A stretch of 64,000 nucleotides of DNA from Lepisosteus oculatus (GCF_040954835.1 NC_090697.1:8858001-8922000), one strand, 5' to 3'. Counted from the first letter of the stretch, positions 36,960 through 50,097 are shown. Translations and numbers: made by a program. Notes: generated by a model from the letters alone, not told the origin.

Positions 36960-37092
36960 GTCTGTAGATTTTATTTTACTTCTATTTTTTGTTTTGTTCT
37001 ATGTTAATTTTTTTATTTTTATTTGCTTTGGCAACACTGATTGTACCTATCGGTCATGCTAATAAAGCACCTTGAATTGAATTGAATTGAAT
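36960..37092 (+). mobile_element. LINE 3' end with (TTGAA)n tail
   Basis: gctttggcaacactgattgt, then catgctaataaagcacc and four TTGAA-type repeats (37072-37091). An AATAAA followed by a short-repeat tail is the usual 3' end of fish L1/Tx1- or L2-type LINEs. Confidence 0.6.
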
Positions 37093-37191
37093 ACTATATG
37101 TCTGAGGGCCCCTGTGGCTGAAGCGAGGTGTTGATAGACTATGCGCTATGGAGGAGGCCAGTAGGAAACATACACAGTGAGCTCAAACATT

Positions 37192-37214
37192 GCCATTATA
37201 TTATATTATATTAT
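37192..37214. repeat. (TATTA)n short repeat
   Basis: About four copies of an attat pentamer. Confidence 0.8.
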
Positions 37215-38104
37215 TGTCAGAACTGCCTCCATGGCACCAATCAAATGGCAATGTGCTCAATAGTCTCAGTAGTCTGTAGCTGTGGCACGACCCTGATAAA
37301 TGTGGGGATTTGTTCTTGCAGTACTAGCAACGGCACATCGTTTTAATGGCTGGGACACATGGTGCTGTGGGGAGGGTGAGAGATGGTGGTAACTCCGGAG
37401 AGCAAGTCCTTATCAGGGGGTGGCCCTTCTCCAGAGCAGAAAGAGGAAGGGGCCACTAATGGAGACGGGGTTAGGGAAAGGGGGAAACTAAAAATAATGA
37501 TGCTGGGCCTTAATGATTATTAGGAATAAATGATGGGGGTGATGAGAACATACTGTATTCTCGCTCAAGCTGACATTTCAACATACAGTATCTAAGCAAT
37601 ATTGCAATACTAGTATGACCCCTGACCTTTGCAGAATATAGTAGAAAACTACAGGCCGCATAACTAAGAAGTGTTAAATTTGTTTCCCAGTTCTGCCTCT
37701 AAAAATATTCTGTGCAGCTCATCTTTCTCCTCACTAATTAAAGCCAATATAATAACATGAAAAAGGTTTTAGACATGAAGATGCAATTAGGCCCATGTTG
37801 CTTGTTTGGCTGCTTTAGCTTATTGATTCAGGAATCTCGTCAAGCTGTTCTCTGGAGGATCCCATGGAGTGAAACTGTTCCATTTTTGCTATTCAACAAC
37901 AACATATCCATTTTCTTGAACATCGTGTTTGAATTTATTTCAGATATTCGAATGAAAAATGTGACTGGATACATTTCATTTTCATCATCCACAGTAAATG
38001 TCTGCCTCAAGCTGCAGTGATAAGTAACCAAGCAGAAACCTGGAAGGTGTTTTTTTTCTTGAGATGAACAACAAATGTAGAAATTTTAAGAACTTTAGCA
38101 CAAT

Positions 38105-38365
38105 AAACCTTTAACAACAGTAAAAGAGATGAGAAGAGGCCATTCATTCCATCTAACGCATTTGGTAGTTAGTAGCTAATTGAACTAAAAATCTCATTCA
38201 GGCATTTCTTGAAACCATATTGACTTCAACCACATGGCTGTGTAGCTCGTCCACACACCTACAACCCTTAGGGTATAGAAGTGTCTTCCGTTCCTACTAT
38301 AGTTTTAAACACACTTCTGTGTAGTTTCCACTTGTGTTCTCTCTTCATTCTGAACTCTAAAGAAA
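38105..38365 (-). mobile_element. CR1/L2-like LINE 3' end, reverse orientation
   Basis: gagaagaggccattcattcc, then tttggtagttagtagctaat, catttcttgaaaccat and ttccacttgtgttctctctt, the complement of the 3' region of the family seen at 55.5 kb. Confidence 0.7.
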
Positions 38366-40854
38366 CGAAGTCTCTTTTAATATGAAAAAAATATTTTAAT
38401 ATTAAACAGCTCTATTTGTATTTTCTGAGGCACACATGACTGATGTTCTGCACCAATGTACTGAAATGTCATTTCTGCTTAGAGAAAAATCATAATTTAC
38501 GTGAACAGATCACCCCGGACCACATTAATCATGCAGATGCTACATTTTTTCAAGGCCACAATACAGTAATTAACATCTAAACTGTTTCACAAAAATGCGC
38601 TGGAAACTGATGAAAGTTCTGCTAGTGTTCATGGGATACATTTTTTTGATAACTGTAGCAAAAACAGTTTCAGAATTAAATTCATCTGGTGTGACAGAAG
38701 TCTGATGTAAAATTCAAAAATAAAAATCACAATGGTTTTGGAACAATTGTGTAAGACTCACAGCAAATTAAAAATAAAATCCTTCAGAAGGAAATATATT
38801 CTCTTATCAGGAGTTTTTCCCATCAAAATATAGAAGGTTCTGGCATACTATATATAGTTCATAAAATATTACAATTTGGGACTGTTTTCATAAAATAAAA
38901 CAGTGCACCATAAACCATGACCTAAGCTAAGACTGCTGTTAAAAGATATGTATTTTTTCATATTTAACCAATGCAGTGTTCACTACTGTATTCAACAAAA
39001 AAATATTCTAATTAATTTTTGAATTAATTCTATCATAGAAGAGTAATAAATGTGAAATAAAATGCTTAGATGTGGGATAAGGCTGAGGCTGATGAATATA
39101 GCAGACCCCGTAGTCCTGTGATGAAATGATAAAACAATGTTTGTCTTTGTGTGAGGGATTTCATACCAGTAGATGAATTATTACAGGAGGGATAGTTCCA
39201 TAAAAATAGCTTTTCCAATTTGCAAGGTAAGCATCTAAGCATCTCCCCACCTGGGAGTATGGCCACAGGGAAAATTTAAAAGTATTAGTAAAAGAAAAAA
39301 TCACAACAAATTAAATACTCAAATCCTAAAATTCAACTTAGAAAGGTGATTTTTTTTCATTTACTGATCAGTTCTCAGTACTGAAATTAGCAAAGACGGA
39401 ATATTATTAACATAGTTATTTTACTAATAATTATCATAAAAAACTTTGTTCTGTTTGTGTTTTGTGTGCTGCCCTTACAAGTAATTGTGTAACACCATCC
39501 CTGCAATACAGCATTTTAAATATTAATAAATCATCTTATTTTGCATTCATCTCTAAGAGATTAACACAAGTAATTTAAATTAATGCTGTATTTCAAGGTT
39601 TAGTTGTAGAAGACATAAAATCTAACTTCCATGTAATAAAACTAGCCATAACATCACCCATAAAATGTAATCTTTCACCTTACTCATATCTCATACCAGG
39701 GCCACAAAGAAGGGAAAAATAATTATTTCTAAAACACATAATTACTTTTTTTAAAATGCTGTCCCTTTAAAGCCTTAAGGTGTATAATCCAGATTTGGTT
39801 AGACTCCCAGCCTTTATATTTCTCATTCTACCTGATCTCTTAATCAATTATTTAATTAATTGGTCTTAATTGCAAATACAAAATGCCCAAGTCTTTAATC
39901 ATTGAGTGGGTTTAGCTTCCTTCTAAAACCTGGTTGGTGGTTTGTTGCCCTTCAAGGATTTGAAGGGAAGATCACTGGGCTCCGGTATAAATTCTGATTG
40001 CTGAAAATCAAACGCAAGGTTAACTGAAGTAGTTTGAGGCATGACTGTAGCTGACGATGGCATACTGTACCTGAGCTACGGTTCAGCTTACATGACTGGA
40101 ATGATTGAAATCACCCTGCTTACTGTTGTCTTATTTTTGCTGTAAAGGCACTCTGGCTTTTGAGTTACTTTTCATTTGTTTTATTTTAACAAGGTGTAAA
40201 GGTGTGCATTCTCTTATTACAGTGCTATTGTGAAAATGAACCCATGACAACTACAGTATGTACTACTGATTAGTTGAAAAGAGTCGCAGAACATCTTATG
40301 AAGAAGGAAATACACCGTGGGCTAGGTTTTAATGATGTTTACAATTTTAGCATTACTTGGCATTATTAAAACCAATATAACACATTTGTCTAATGCTGAT
40401 CTCAGGTAATTACCTTCACTCCATATCTTAATTGTTTTATTGGCGCAGTGTTAGCAACATCAGTAAACATCTCAGAGGTAGCTACGAATTTAAATACAAG
40501 CAGTGATGCTAAAACTGATGCCTTGCGTTCACATATTTGCATTAAATCTTAATAATGGTGTATAAGCTTCTTTGACCGAAAGAAATATGACAGGGATATG
40601 AACACGTCCTTTAAAATTATTGGAAAGCTAAGTATGCTGCATTATTCATACTGTATGACAGGTAACCTGTAAGAAATGTGGTTTGGAGTATGAATGAACT
40701 CATAATGTATCAATGTAAAAACATTAAACTATTTCAGTCTATAAATTTAACTAAAACAATGCAGGAATTGATAGTAGTCAGGGTGCAAGACATACAGTAG
40801 TGTCAAATGTTGAAAAAGCACCACCTCATTGTGAAGTAGGTATTGTATGGACAA

Positions 40855-41115
40855 CTCATAAGAACAAAAGAAATGTTACAAACATTTGGTAGTTAGTGGC
40901 TTATTGATCCAGAGAGCCTATCAACCACGTTTTGAAAGAAAGCGGGGTATTGGCTTCAGCAATATGGCAGGGTAACTTGGTCCATACCCCTGCTACTCTT
41001 TGGGTACAGAATATCTCCAGTATCTCTTGGAATATCATCTTCTTATACAACATGAATGCTCAACTCCAATCTTTTATGTGTGGATTTCTAATCTTGGATT
41101 TAGGTACACAGGTAA
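40855..41115 (-). mobile_element. CR1/L2-like LINE 3' end, reverse orientation
   Basis: catttggtagttagtggctt, then gaaagaaagcggggtattgg, cagcaatatggcagggtaac and ctactctttgggtacagaat, parallel to the 38.1-kb copy. Confidence 0.7.
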
Positions 41116-41534
41116 TTTGCGAATAGCAGCAGATTAATATGTAAACGAATAGGTGACTTAACTTCTTGATTCAATAATTTGTTCCACTGAAAGGAATAGA
41201 GGTTGAATGAAAACTAGAAGATCCTTAGGTCCTGTTCTCTTTACAGAACCTTCTGGTGCCTGGATTTAATTCAGCCAGGAAATCAATTAATTGGGCCAAT
41301 TAAGTAGGTGAACGCTTAACTAGAGAAAACCCAGAAGAGACTAGAGGTCTCAGGGGACATAACTGCAGTCTTGTGATAAATGGTCACCCTTTCAATATTG
41401 TTCGTGCATATTGCTGACACCTTACAAAACAGACTTAACATTAAAAAATATAATACTGCAATGCTGAATATAGAATTGTAATTAACTATGGGCTGTAGCC
41501 CTAACCCTAATGCTGTTAAATATATTAATCAAGC

Positions 41535-41645
41535 AATCAATCAATCCATTTTCTAACCACTTTATGCCATACAGGGACAGAGGGGAGTAGTGAAGCAAGA
41601 ATTCGGGATACAGCACAGCAAATAACTCCAGCACAGGAAGTATGA
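41535..41645 (-). mobile_element. SINE tail fragment
   Basis: caatccattttctaaccact followed by an acagggacagaggggag-like stretch matches the tail module of the AFC-like SINE, truncated before the core. Confidence 0.45.
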
Positions 41646-41649
41646 TTTA

Positions 41650-43795
41650 TGTTTTTGAAGTTTGTTATGTTATGACTATGGGTGTGCAATTTATCAGTGA
41701 AAAATGTGCTTAATTAAAATACTACGGAGAAGAGCCTCTGGACTTGGTCACCACAGCTTTGCTACTTCTGATGAACGTGTCGAGGAATCCTTGGAGCCAC
41801 CCCCGCTGGACCTTAGGATGACAAAAAGCATCTAGTCATCTTACATTGGTTGGCATGCAAACTTCCAGACAATAGAATATAATCCACATCACACATACAA
41901 TACAATACATACGGCTTTCGAGCTCTAAATCACTTTGAGCTGCACTGTTTTTCATAAACATGCTTCTTTTAAATGATTTTCATTTCCTCTGTATGTTCTC
42001 AAGACTCATCTTCTTGGTCCTTCTCCCTGCTGCCACCTCTGGAAGAACCCAGAACCTGAAATCAAGAAAATAAAACTTCTAATTTGTGGACACACTTGCT
42101 CTTCTTGACTGAATACAATGATTCCTGTGTGAGTTCATGAGATAAAAATATATTCTACTTTTCTTCTTTTAATTAATCAAGTAAAAAGCAAAAAGGTAAC
42201 ACTGAGATCAGGAAGCTCTATTTTTTCTTTCTCGGATCGATTACTGTAGATCACGTAGATCTATGATCATGTCTTTCTTGACCTGAAAGTCACTTATAAA
42301 TCATTGAAGCAGGAATCCAGTATCTGTCCTTGATTTATTCCATTAAGCAACTATAATGGTAGATCACATTGCAAAGGGTGGTTAATACCTCACATTGTTT
42401 TTTACCCATAGAAAGTGCTAAAATACTTTTTTTTTTCATTTTATTGGAAAGGGCAAAAAAGAATAGGCATGTAGACCTGTGTGCGTGTGAAGAATCAGGC
42501 AGTGAAATACTAGGCTAGGTTTCACTGGGCTTGGTCCTCCTCATTTTGCCACTGTGAGCACTAGGAGCATTAGTGAGCGGCCACATACACAATAGAAAGT
42601 AGGCTCAGATCATACACACAGTATTCCACTCTGTCATACATTCTTTCAGTACCGTTTGTCAAAACAGGGTGGTTTGATGGATAAGAGGAGTAGAATAGAT
42701 AGTCTTGCTGGGTGCAATGCATTAACTCTCTGACAGCTTGATATCAGGTAGAGTGGAAGAGCAGATTAGCTAATCCCAAAAGAAAAAGAAAGAAGCAGTA
42801 GATAACTCATAAGTTTGGTGATAAACAAGATTTGTAGGTCTACTTGTGTTGCATTTTCTGTCCATTACAGAAGAAATGTGCCCTTGCTAGTGAAAGGGTG
42901 TATAAGAACAGGTTGTGTACCTCTGAGTGAAGTCAGTCTGAGAAATGCCTACAATTGTACATTATACAGTAAAAAAAAATAGTTCTTATCAGAGGCACTG
43001 CGACTCGTCAACCCAGAGCTCATCCTGGTTCCTTTTGAGTTAAGCAGAGTAGAGAGTGCTACAAATCACCACAGTTTGCCACCTCTGCTTGCACAGCACA
43101 CTGTCATCCTTTTCATGTCATTGCTGAGTCTATTATGGTTCCAAAATCCATGTGCATTTGTACTCAGGTCTAACAAATAAACTGGCTCCAATGATGTTTC
43201 CTCATCTCGGGACACTGGTCAACCACATCAACCACAAGCGAGCACGGTTCTGTTTTTAAAGCACTGCTATTGGAATTGTTTCTTTGGAACCAGTTAAAAA
43301 TAAGTGCACATGTGTCCTGTATATGTCATGACTGGAAGGAAACCTTTCTTAATAAATCAATTCTACTGCGCTCTAAGCAATCCTGTGAACAACAGCAGTA
43401 GTGATACTGATTGACTGGGTGTGTCAGTGAAAGTCCCGCTGCTGGACTTTAGAGCTACTAGAGGCAGATATATTATCATTTTATCTGTAAGATATGCAAA
43501 AGACATTTCCTCAACAATATGGGCAGGAACATCAGCAGTGTGCTAGTGTGGAGAAGGGATTAATTTGAAATCAGTGGGAATTTGGCTTTTAATGATTCTG
43601 ACCTTTAATATGAACTATTCACAATGCTAAATGTGGGTCCTGAGAAAAAGACATGAACAATAGTACTATATATAACACAGAATAAAACTGCCTTGAGTCT
43701 GTCTTGGTTGGGTCGGGGTTATGGTTTGGTATGAGATTCACTCATTTGGTACGATACAGTTTTTAGGATTATTCCTAATAGCATTTATCTGAGAC
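41650..43795. other. Intergenic, no gene recognised
   Basis: No coding similarity; AT-rich, leading into the longest LINE copy. Confidence 0.4.
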
Positions 43796-43799
43796 AACT

Positions 43800-45130
43800 C
43801 AGATCTCAATTTTTACACAGTAAAAAGGGAAATACTGTAACTATAAATGAGTATTTCATTCACTTCTTCACCAAGAAAAAAGTCACCAACCTGTCTCATG
43901 CTGAGGAAGGACAAAGTTCCATATTTAATAATATTATCATAAAAGAGGAAGAAGTATCACGGGTAATAAAAGCATTTACGACATATTGTCAGGGGCCGAT
44001 GGTATTTTATCAATTATATTTGAGGAAATAGGGATGCTCCTCATTTATGTCGACACGACTTTTCCAGCAGTCATTTAAGACATCAGTAGCACCCATTGTT
44101 AATATGGACCAAATAATAGAACCAAATAAGTATAGACCACTAAGCCTTATTTTTTACAGACAAGGTTATGTAAACAATTCTTAGAACTAAATTAGACATT
44201 TTCTTGTATCCCAATAAGATCCCCAAAACTGCAAAGGGACTGTCAACATGGATTTAGAAACAGAAGATCTTGATAATAACTTGTCCCTTTGAATAAACAA
44301 CAGCAGTAATCAGTTCAAATGGAATATGTTATTATACTTTAAACTCTCAGAGGACTTCTGTTAATTTTCCACATACAAAATTATTCCGCCAATTAAGACC
44401 TGTAGGCATTCAATTAAATTCATTTATGTTTATAACTAGTTAACTGGATAGTAAACAGAAAGTACAGATTACTGTACCACAGAGCTACTGCATTTTCTGA
44501 TTTATATAAAAAGGCCGTAATCTACAGTAGTAAAGGTTGCAGATACAAAACAGTAGGATTAGCAAACAAGATGCAATAGCACTTTAAAAAGATTTGGACA
44601 AAATTCAAGACTGGACAAACATATCACCAACTGCATTTAATGCAAACAGCTACAGAGTGTTACGTGCAAAATTAGAGAATAATGAATATGAAGAAGATAT
44701 CTGTGTAAAAGACTTAGGTGTTAATGTTGATATACCATATCATATTCGTCTTCATACTAAGATGGAAAAGTGGAAAAGCAATATAAAGGTAAACAGAAAG
44801 TTAGTGTAAAAGCATAAAATTGATTTACAAAAGTGATTTTAGAATAAAATATCACAGTGCACCAGTAAGACTTAATTGAAAATACTGCATTCAACATTAG
44901 TCACCACAATATCTCAAATATTTTTATCTCTGGAATCCTTCCCAAGAACAGCAACCAGATCTTTACTGAACTAAGTCTTGAAGAGAGAAGACTCTACCAG
45001 GATCTGATGCAAGTTCTATATTCAAAATCCTCAAAGGCAGTGACAAAGTCAGCCCTGTGAACTTCTTCAGCATCAACAGTAAAGTACTGTATAAACAAGA
45101 GGGCACCAATGGGGTGTAAGGAAATGAGCA
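43800..45130 (+). mobile_element. CR1/L2-like LINE, longest copy in the window
   Basis: Decayed RT domain with recognisable blocks in order: VNMDQIIEPNKYRPLSLI (N-Y-R-P-I-S-L), QNCKGTVNMD (x-Q-H-G-F-R region), DKIQDWTNISPTAFNANSYR (L-x-x-W-x-x-x-W-x-M-x-F-N-x-x-K), KDLGVNVD (D-L-G-V-x-I), then the 3' blocks gaagagagaagactctacca and ttcaaaatcctcaaaggcag. The catalytic A-D-D is not preserved and there are many stops. Confidence 0.75.
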
Positions 45131-46369
45131 TATACAGTAAAATGCAGAACAGGACTAAGATCAACAAGTTACTGAAACTTCATGGAGTTAGACGGGAAAA
45201 ACAACTGCACTCATTTACAAATCATTTCATGTTCCTATGCTTTTAATTTTAAAACCGCTGGTGTCCAAATAATCACCACCAACTTCCGAAAAGCAACACA
45301 AACATACAGTACAGTACTGCTGTGGCCACAACTCCCAAACTCCCAACACTCTTGGAAAGAGGTGGGATGGTGGATTTGACAAACCTCTCCCCCTGGCAGC
45401 ACCACAACAAGGCGGCTAGAATGCAGGATGGCATTCAATAAAAAAACAGTTCCGACTGATGGGAAACGAGGAGCATATTACATTTCTTCAGTAGACAAAA
45501 GAGGAGGCTTAAAACTTACAAGGTGCTTCTTTCGATCCCTTTGATCACATCATTGTGTCGAGTGGCCTGTAATATCTCATGTTGCCGCATTAAAACCTTT
45601 GGTAAAGACTTCATAGATGAATACTCTTAGTTTAACAAACTGTATGCAACTGTTGTTGGTACTTTTCAGCTTTATTTAAAACAGGTAAACTATGTCACCT
45701 CCATTACCACACACAGCAATGGCTATATCATTAATAGCTATATGGAAAATAAAGGCGTTAGGTGTTAGCAGTTCAGCAGACAAATTGCCTTTCGCTAGAT
45801 TGCAGAGAAATAATAACAACAATAATAATGAATATAAAACAATTTCAATTGGGCATTTTTGTGAGCACGATAGGATTGGCTTCTATCCAAATGACAAGGT
45901 ACATAAAAGCTCATAATTTTTCCAGCTAAGTCTATGGTGAAAAATGAGTGAAGCTGCTGTTGTTTCCATTTTATTTATTCAGTCTTAGCCACAAGAATCC
46001 CATTAGTTAACCTATGTTTTATCACCATAAACCAGAAAAGACACAATCTACTCTATCAGTATTGGAGAGACCCCGCAACTCTTTACTGGGCTCTGCTGTC
46101 AGATAGTAAACTTTCGAAGTGAGGTTTCAGGGTACACATCTCACAGAAACTTTTAAGATGCCAAGAAAATTCTTTCAAAATACGATGCCAATACTTGATA
46201 ACACAGGACTTTCAATACTTACAGCAGAAGTGCGATACTCTTGCAAGTTCTACGGTTTTCGTATGGAAATCTAATAGTTAATATAGTGCCCATCCATAAC
46301 CTTTCAGCCATTCAGCCTTATTTTTTTGTAGTATGATGTTTTTATGCTATGATTGATTGCTTAATAATT

Positions 46370-46700
46370 GCCTACACTTATATAATACTTTTCTGGACAC
46401 TCCACTCAAAGAGCTCTACAGAACATGGGGATCCCCTCCACCACCACCAGTGTGCAGCCCCAACTGGATGATGTGACGGTAGCCACAGTGTGCCAGTACT
46501 GTACTGGGGCAGTAGGACCCACACAGACCGTAGGGTGAGCAGCCCCCTGCTGGCCCCACTAACACCTCTTCCAGCAGCAGCCTTAGCTTTCCCAGGAGGT
46601 CTCCCATCCAGGTACTGACCAGGCTGGTATCTCCTGAGTTTCAGTGGGTTTCCAGTTGTGAGTTTCAGGGTGATATGGCTACTGGCACAGACTTGTTTAA
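46370..46700 (-). mobile_element. 5S rRNA-derived SINE (SINE3-like), clearest copy
   Basis: Read on the minus strand, 46685-46590 resembles the 5S rRNA internal region: on the plus strand ggtctcccatccaggtactg is followed by accaggct and ends in gggtgatatggct, the complement of the 5S A-box to C-box stretch. The body follows, with a conserved block (ccccctgctggccccactaa), and the 3' end reads cttttctggacactccactc. Part of the body is missing relative to the longer copy at 23875. SINEs with a 5S head are known from fish as SINE3; transposition would depend on a partner LINE. Confidence 0.75.
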
Positions 46701-46704
46701 AGTC

Positions 46705-48540
46705 CACATCTTTGTCTGATCAATTCTCTGACATGACATCGCCGTGTGACGTGATGACAAGAGGCATCTTCAACATTTAACAAACCTTACATCCATGCCT
46801 GTGCAGGAAAATCCTTGGGGAATCTGTCACTGCACGCTGCTCCGTGTTTTGAAAATTCCAGAGTTCTGTCCTGACACTGGTAAGAAACACAATCATTACC
46901 AATTTCTAAATACAAACTTAAAATCATGCATAAAAAGTACGTACTGTATACAGCTGTCAATAACGTATTCGAATTTGTATCAAAGTCTCCGTATGAGACT
47001 TGCAAACATTTTTGAATGCCCTTTTAGATTTAGATGTACTTTTGTCTGCATTTCAAAACCTGACATTGAGAAATGTAAAAAATGTTCAAATTAATTTCCC
47101 TCTAAATACATTGTCGAACATGTACCAGCGAGCAGCATTAACAAAGTGCTATTGTGGGATCGCAAGAATGGGAGATAAAATATCTGCACTTCAATAGAAT
47201 AAGAGAATTAGTGACTTACAGTATCTGCAACAGACTGCTCAGCTCTGCCAGATAGCAGGACACAGAGCAGCAGAGAGAACACACTCCCTCCCTCACTCGC
47301 AGGACAGTGTGCTAGCCAAGTCCCTCCCTATTCCTAATACTGTATTTCCCAGGCATGTCCAGGGTCACGACTATCCCCAGTACTCTGTACAGCAAGAGTC
47401 TCAAACAGTGAGCAAGCTAATACACACATTAATAACCACAACAGCAGGAATGGTAATAAACAGGAACTCAAGAACAGCTGAAGCTCTCAACACAATCTAA
47501 TGGAAATTAAGACCTCTGGAACACAGGGCTCCCAGTGCCCCGTGGTCATTGTTTTATATATACAAAGCAGAAAACAAAGAACACATGTTTAATGGAGCTT
47601 CATGGCAAATACTTTAAAACTAAAAAGATATTATTAAAGATGTTGTTGTTTGTTGTTTTTATTATATGTATTGGGAGACATTAACAACGCAACTGATATA
47701 ATGGGTTACTATTCTAATTTGGCACATTAAAAATGCCTCAATATATAATATTTTTTTCAATTGAACTGATAGTTTTTCCCCATTTGAGAAAAATGCTCAT
47801 TCTGATTATTTATGTATTTATGGGTGCCAACACATTTTTGTACAAAAAATTGAAACAATATACAGTACTGTAACTATAATTATATGTCAATAAGTTGCAG
47901 AACACTTCTCTGAATTTTAAATTACAGAAAGTAGTCCAACAATTTAATTCACAGTTTGTCTCATATCTTTGTGAAAAGCCGTATCGTTTGACGATGACAA
48001 GAACCATGAGAGTACGCAACACAGGGAACAAACAGTTTTTCCTTAACTAGCTGAAAGCTTTTGTAATAAGCACAATACAGCGTTTAATGGATTTTTCCGT
48101 CAGGCACTATGACCCAGAGGACACCTTTCTGATGAACGGAGAAAGGACCATTGCAATCAATGCTCCTAGCTTTCTGCCAGAAAGGGCTTTATAAAGGCAA
48201 GTGCTTAGTCGCAAAACCTTATAACTTTTCAGGTACTCAAGGAGCTATCGCTATCTAGATAAAAGAATGGACTTACAAAGCACATGCAGGGAATACTCTC
48301 GGCTGACATATTTTCACATCAATATCGTATGTGATGTACTTTTTATATAGCAATGAATTTGATTGATAAAATGGAATTCCTTTCATCAGATCTGAAATTG
48401 ATCGACTTTGATAGAACTGGAAACGAATGACTAGAGGCTGAATGCAAAAATGAAGAACGACCAGAAATCTGTTTAAGAATGCTTCGTGAAAATGTGTTTC
48501 CAAGTCATGAATCGCTTTTACTTCTTCGGATTATAGGCTA
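46705..48540. other. Upstream region of htr1b
   Basis: Holds a pyrimidine-rich patch at 47285-47330 (ctccctccctcactcgcagg) and otherwise AT-rich sequence. No open frame resembling a gene. Regulatory sequence for htr1b is expected here, but none can be assigned by eye. Confidence 0.4.
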
Positions 48541-48543
48541 CAG

Positions 48544-48550
48544 TATAAAA
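48544..48550 (+). promoter_or_regulatory. TATA-like box upstream of htr1b
   Basis: TATAAAA occurs 265 bp before the htr1b start codon, within agtataaaacccg. Position and strand would suit a core promoter giving a 5' UTR of roughly 230 nt. In an AT-rich genome such a word is common, so this is only a candidate. Confidence 0.25.
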
Positions 48551-48814
48551 CCCGAGGAGTTCAAGTTACGTTTGCAAAGGATGCCAAAGAAGCATGTTTT
48601 ACGATAAAAAAAATTACCCTAAAGGAGAGGGTTATTTCCATGCACGCTTCTTGATATCCAGCTCACGAATTACGGTTAAAGCACTTAAATGTTTTAGATT
48701 TACTTAGTTTCTTAAGACTTTCAAGTCGTTAGTAATAGGTAACAAACCTTATCATATTTGCCTAATAATACTGCTGTATTTCTAATCTTATGTTATCCTG
48801 CACAATACTAAGGT

Positions 48815-49969
48815 ATGGAGCAATCTAGTCAATTAAAACTATCACCTGGCATTTACGGAGAAGCGTTGAATATTTCAACGAATGATACCAATGTGAATTA
48901 CAGCTCTAAGGCTGAAGAAAAAGAAGGGAACTTAGTTTTCCAGACAACTTTAGCTGTGACCTTATCTCTCCTAACCCTCGCTACGGCTTTAGCCAATGCG
49001 TTTGTTATCGCTACTATTTATCAGTCAAGGAAGCTACACACGCCTGCGAACTTTCTGATAGCTTCGCTGGCTGTAACTGACCTTCTAGTGTCCATCCTGG
49101 TTATGCCTGTGAGCGCTCTCTATACCGTGAGCCGGACTTGGACTTTAGGACAAATAGTGTGCGACATCTGGCTCTCCTCAGACATAACGTGTTGCACCGC
49201 TTCAATCCTTCATTTATGCGTGATCGCCCTGGATCGTTACTGGGCGATCACCGACGCTGTTGAGTACGCCAAAAAGCGGACCCCCGCGAGGGCAGCGGGG
49301 ATGATCGCAATTGCTTGGATCATCGCCATCTCCATCTCTGTCCCGCCTTTGTTTTGGCGTCAGGTCAAGGCAGAAGAAGTAACCAGCTGCTACGTGAATA
49401 CCGACCACATCTTTTACACGATCTACTCCACCTTTGGAGCCTTCTACATCCCCACGTTGCTGCTCATCGCCCTGTACGGGAGGATCTATGTGGAAGCCCG
49501 CACAAGGATCTTAAAACAGTCGCCGAAAAAGACGGGGAAAAGACTAACTTCGGCTCACTTGATCACTAACTCCCCAGGGTCTGTGGCTTCAACGACGTCC
49601 CTGAACTACAGGACTCAGGAGAATTCATCTAGCGACACCGGGTCACCGGTTAATCTAAACCAAGTAAAAGTAACGGTGTCCGACGCGCTTTTAGAGAAGA
49701 AGAGAATTTCCGCAGCTAGGGAGAGAAAAGCTACCAAAACCTTAGGAATCATCCTGGGAGTTTATATAATCTGCTGGCTGCCATTCTTCATTCTCACCTT
49801 ACTGGTGCCTATTTGTGCGACTTGCACGTTTTATCCAGAATTGTTTGACTTCTTCACCTGGCTAGGCTATCTCAATTCTTTAATCAACCCCATCATATAC
49901 ACCATGTCTAACGAGGATTTCAAACAGGCTTTTCAAAAACTCATTCGTTTTAGGTGCTGCAGGTCATGA
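48815..49969 (+). CDS. htr1b: 5-hydroxytryptamine (serotonin) receptor 1B, complete and intronless
   Basis: This is a class A GPCR of 384 residues (human 5-HT1B has 390), a plasma-membrane serotonin receptor coupling to Gi/o and often a presynaptic autoreceptor. N-glycosylation sequons are at N19, N23 and N28. TM helices lie at about 42-67, 79-103, 113-137, 158-179, 201-222, 308-330 and 341-363. Key residues: N61 (1.50), D89 (2.50), amine-binding D123 (3.32), DRY 140-142, W168 (4.50), C116-C192 disulfide, S205/T206 and P213 in TM5, CWLPFF 320-325, T348 (7.39), Y352 (7.43), NPIIY 358-362, and a C-terminal Cys pair 381-382 as likely palmitoylation sites. 1B rather than 1D is supported by IYVEAR, the KRTPARA loop, and the [15 protein letters not shown] block in loop 3. 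An in-frame TAA at 48809-48811 lies two codons upstream and the ATG has G at -3 and +4, so the start is firm. Oddities: ECL2 and ECL3 are each one residue shorter than in human. Confidence 0.95.
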   Translation: MEQSSQLKLSPGIYGEALNISTNDTNVNYSSKAEEKEGNLVFQTTLAVTLSLLTLATALANAFVIATIYQSRKLHTPANFLIASLAVTDLLVSILVMPVSALYTVSRTWTLGQIVCDIWLSSDITCCTASILHLCVIALDRYWAITDAVEYAKKRTPARAAGMIAIAWIIAISISVPPLFWRQVKAEEVTSCYVNTDHIFYTIYSTFGAFYIPTLLLIALYGRIYVEARTRILKQSPKKTGKRLTSAHLITNSPGSVASTTSLNYRTQENSSSDTGSPVNLNQVKVTVSDALLEKKRISAARERKATKTLGIILGVYIICWLPFFILTLLVPICATCTFYPELFDFFTWLGYLNSLINPIIYTMSNEDFKQAFQKLIRFRCCRS

Positions 49970-50091
49970 GTTTGTGGAGAATAAGTTAAAAAAGGGATAA
50001 AATCCTGTAATGGCTTTCCAGGTCAAAAGGTAGGATCCACAGCAACATCAGTTGTGTTAAATGTTGTTGAACATCATCCTATACACTTGAC

Positions 50092-50097
50092 AATAAA
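50092..50097 (+). terminator. Probable htr1b polyadenylation signal
   Basis: AATAAA is the first canonical signal after the htr1b stop codon, 123 bp downstream. Further AATAAA words follow at about 50180-50210 and could act as alternatives. Confidence 0.4.

Noticed and set aside
49214-49569. Open frames within htr1b on other frames
   Set aside because: Shadows of the receptor coding sequence.
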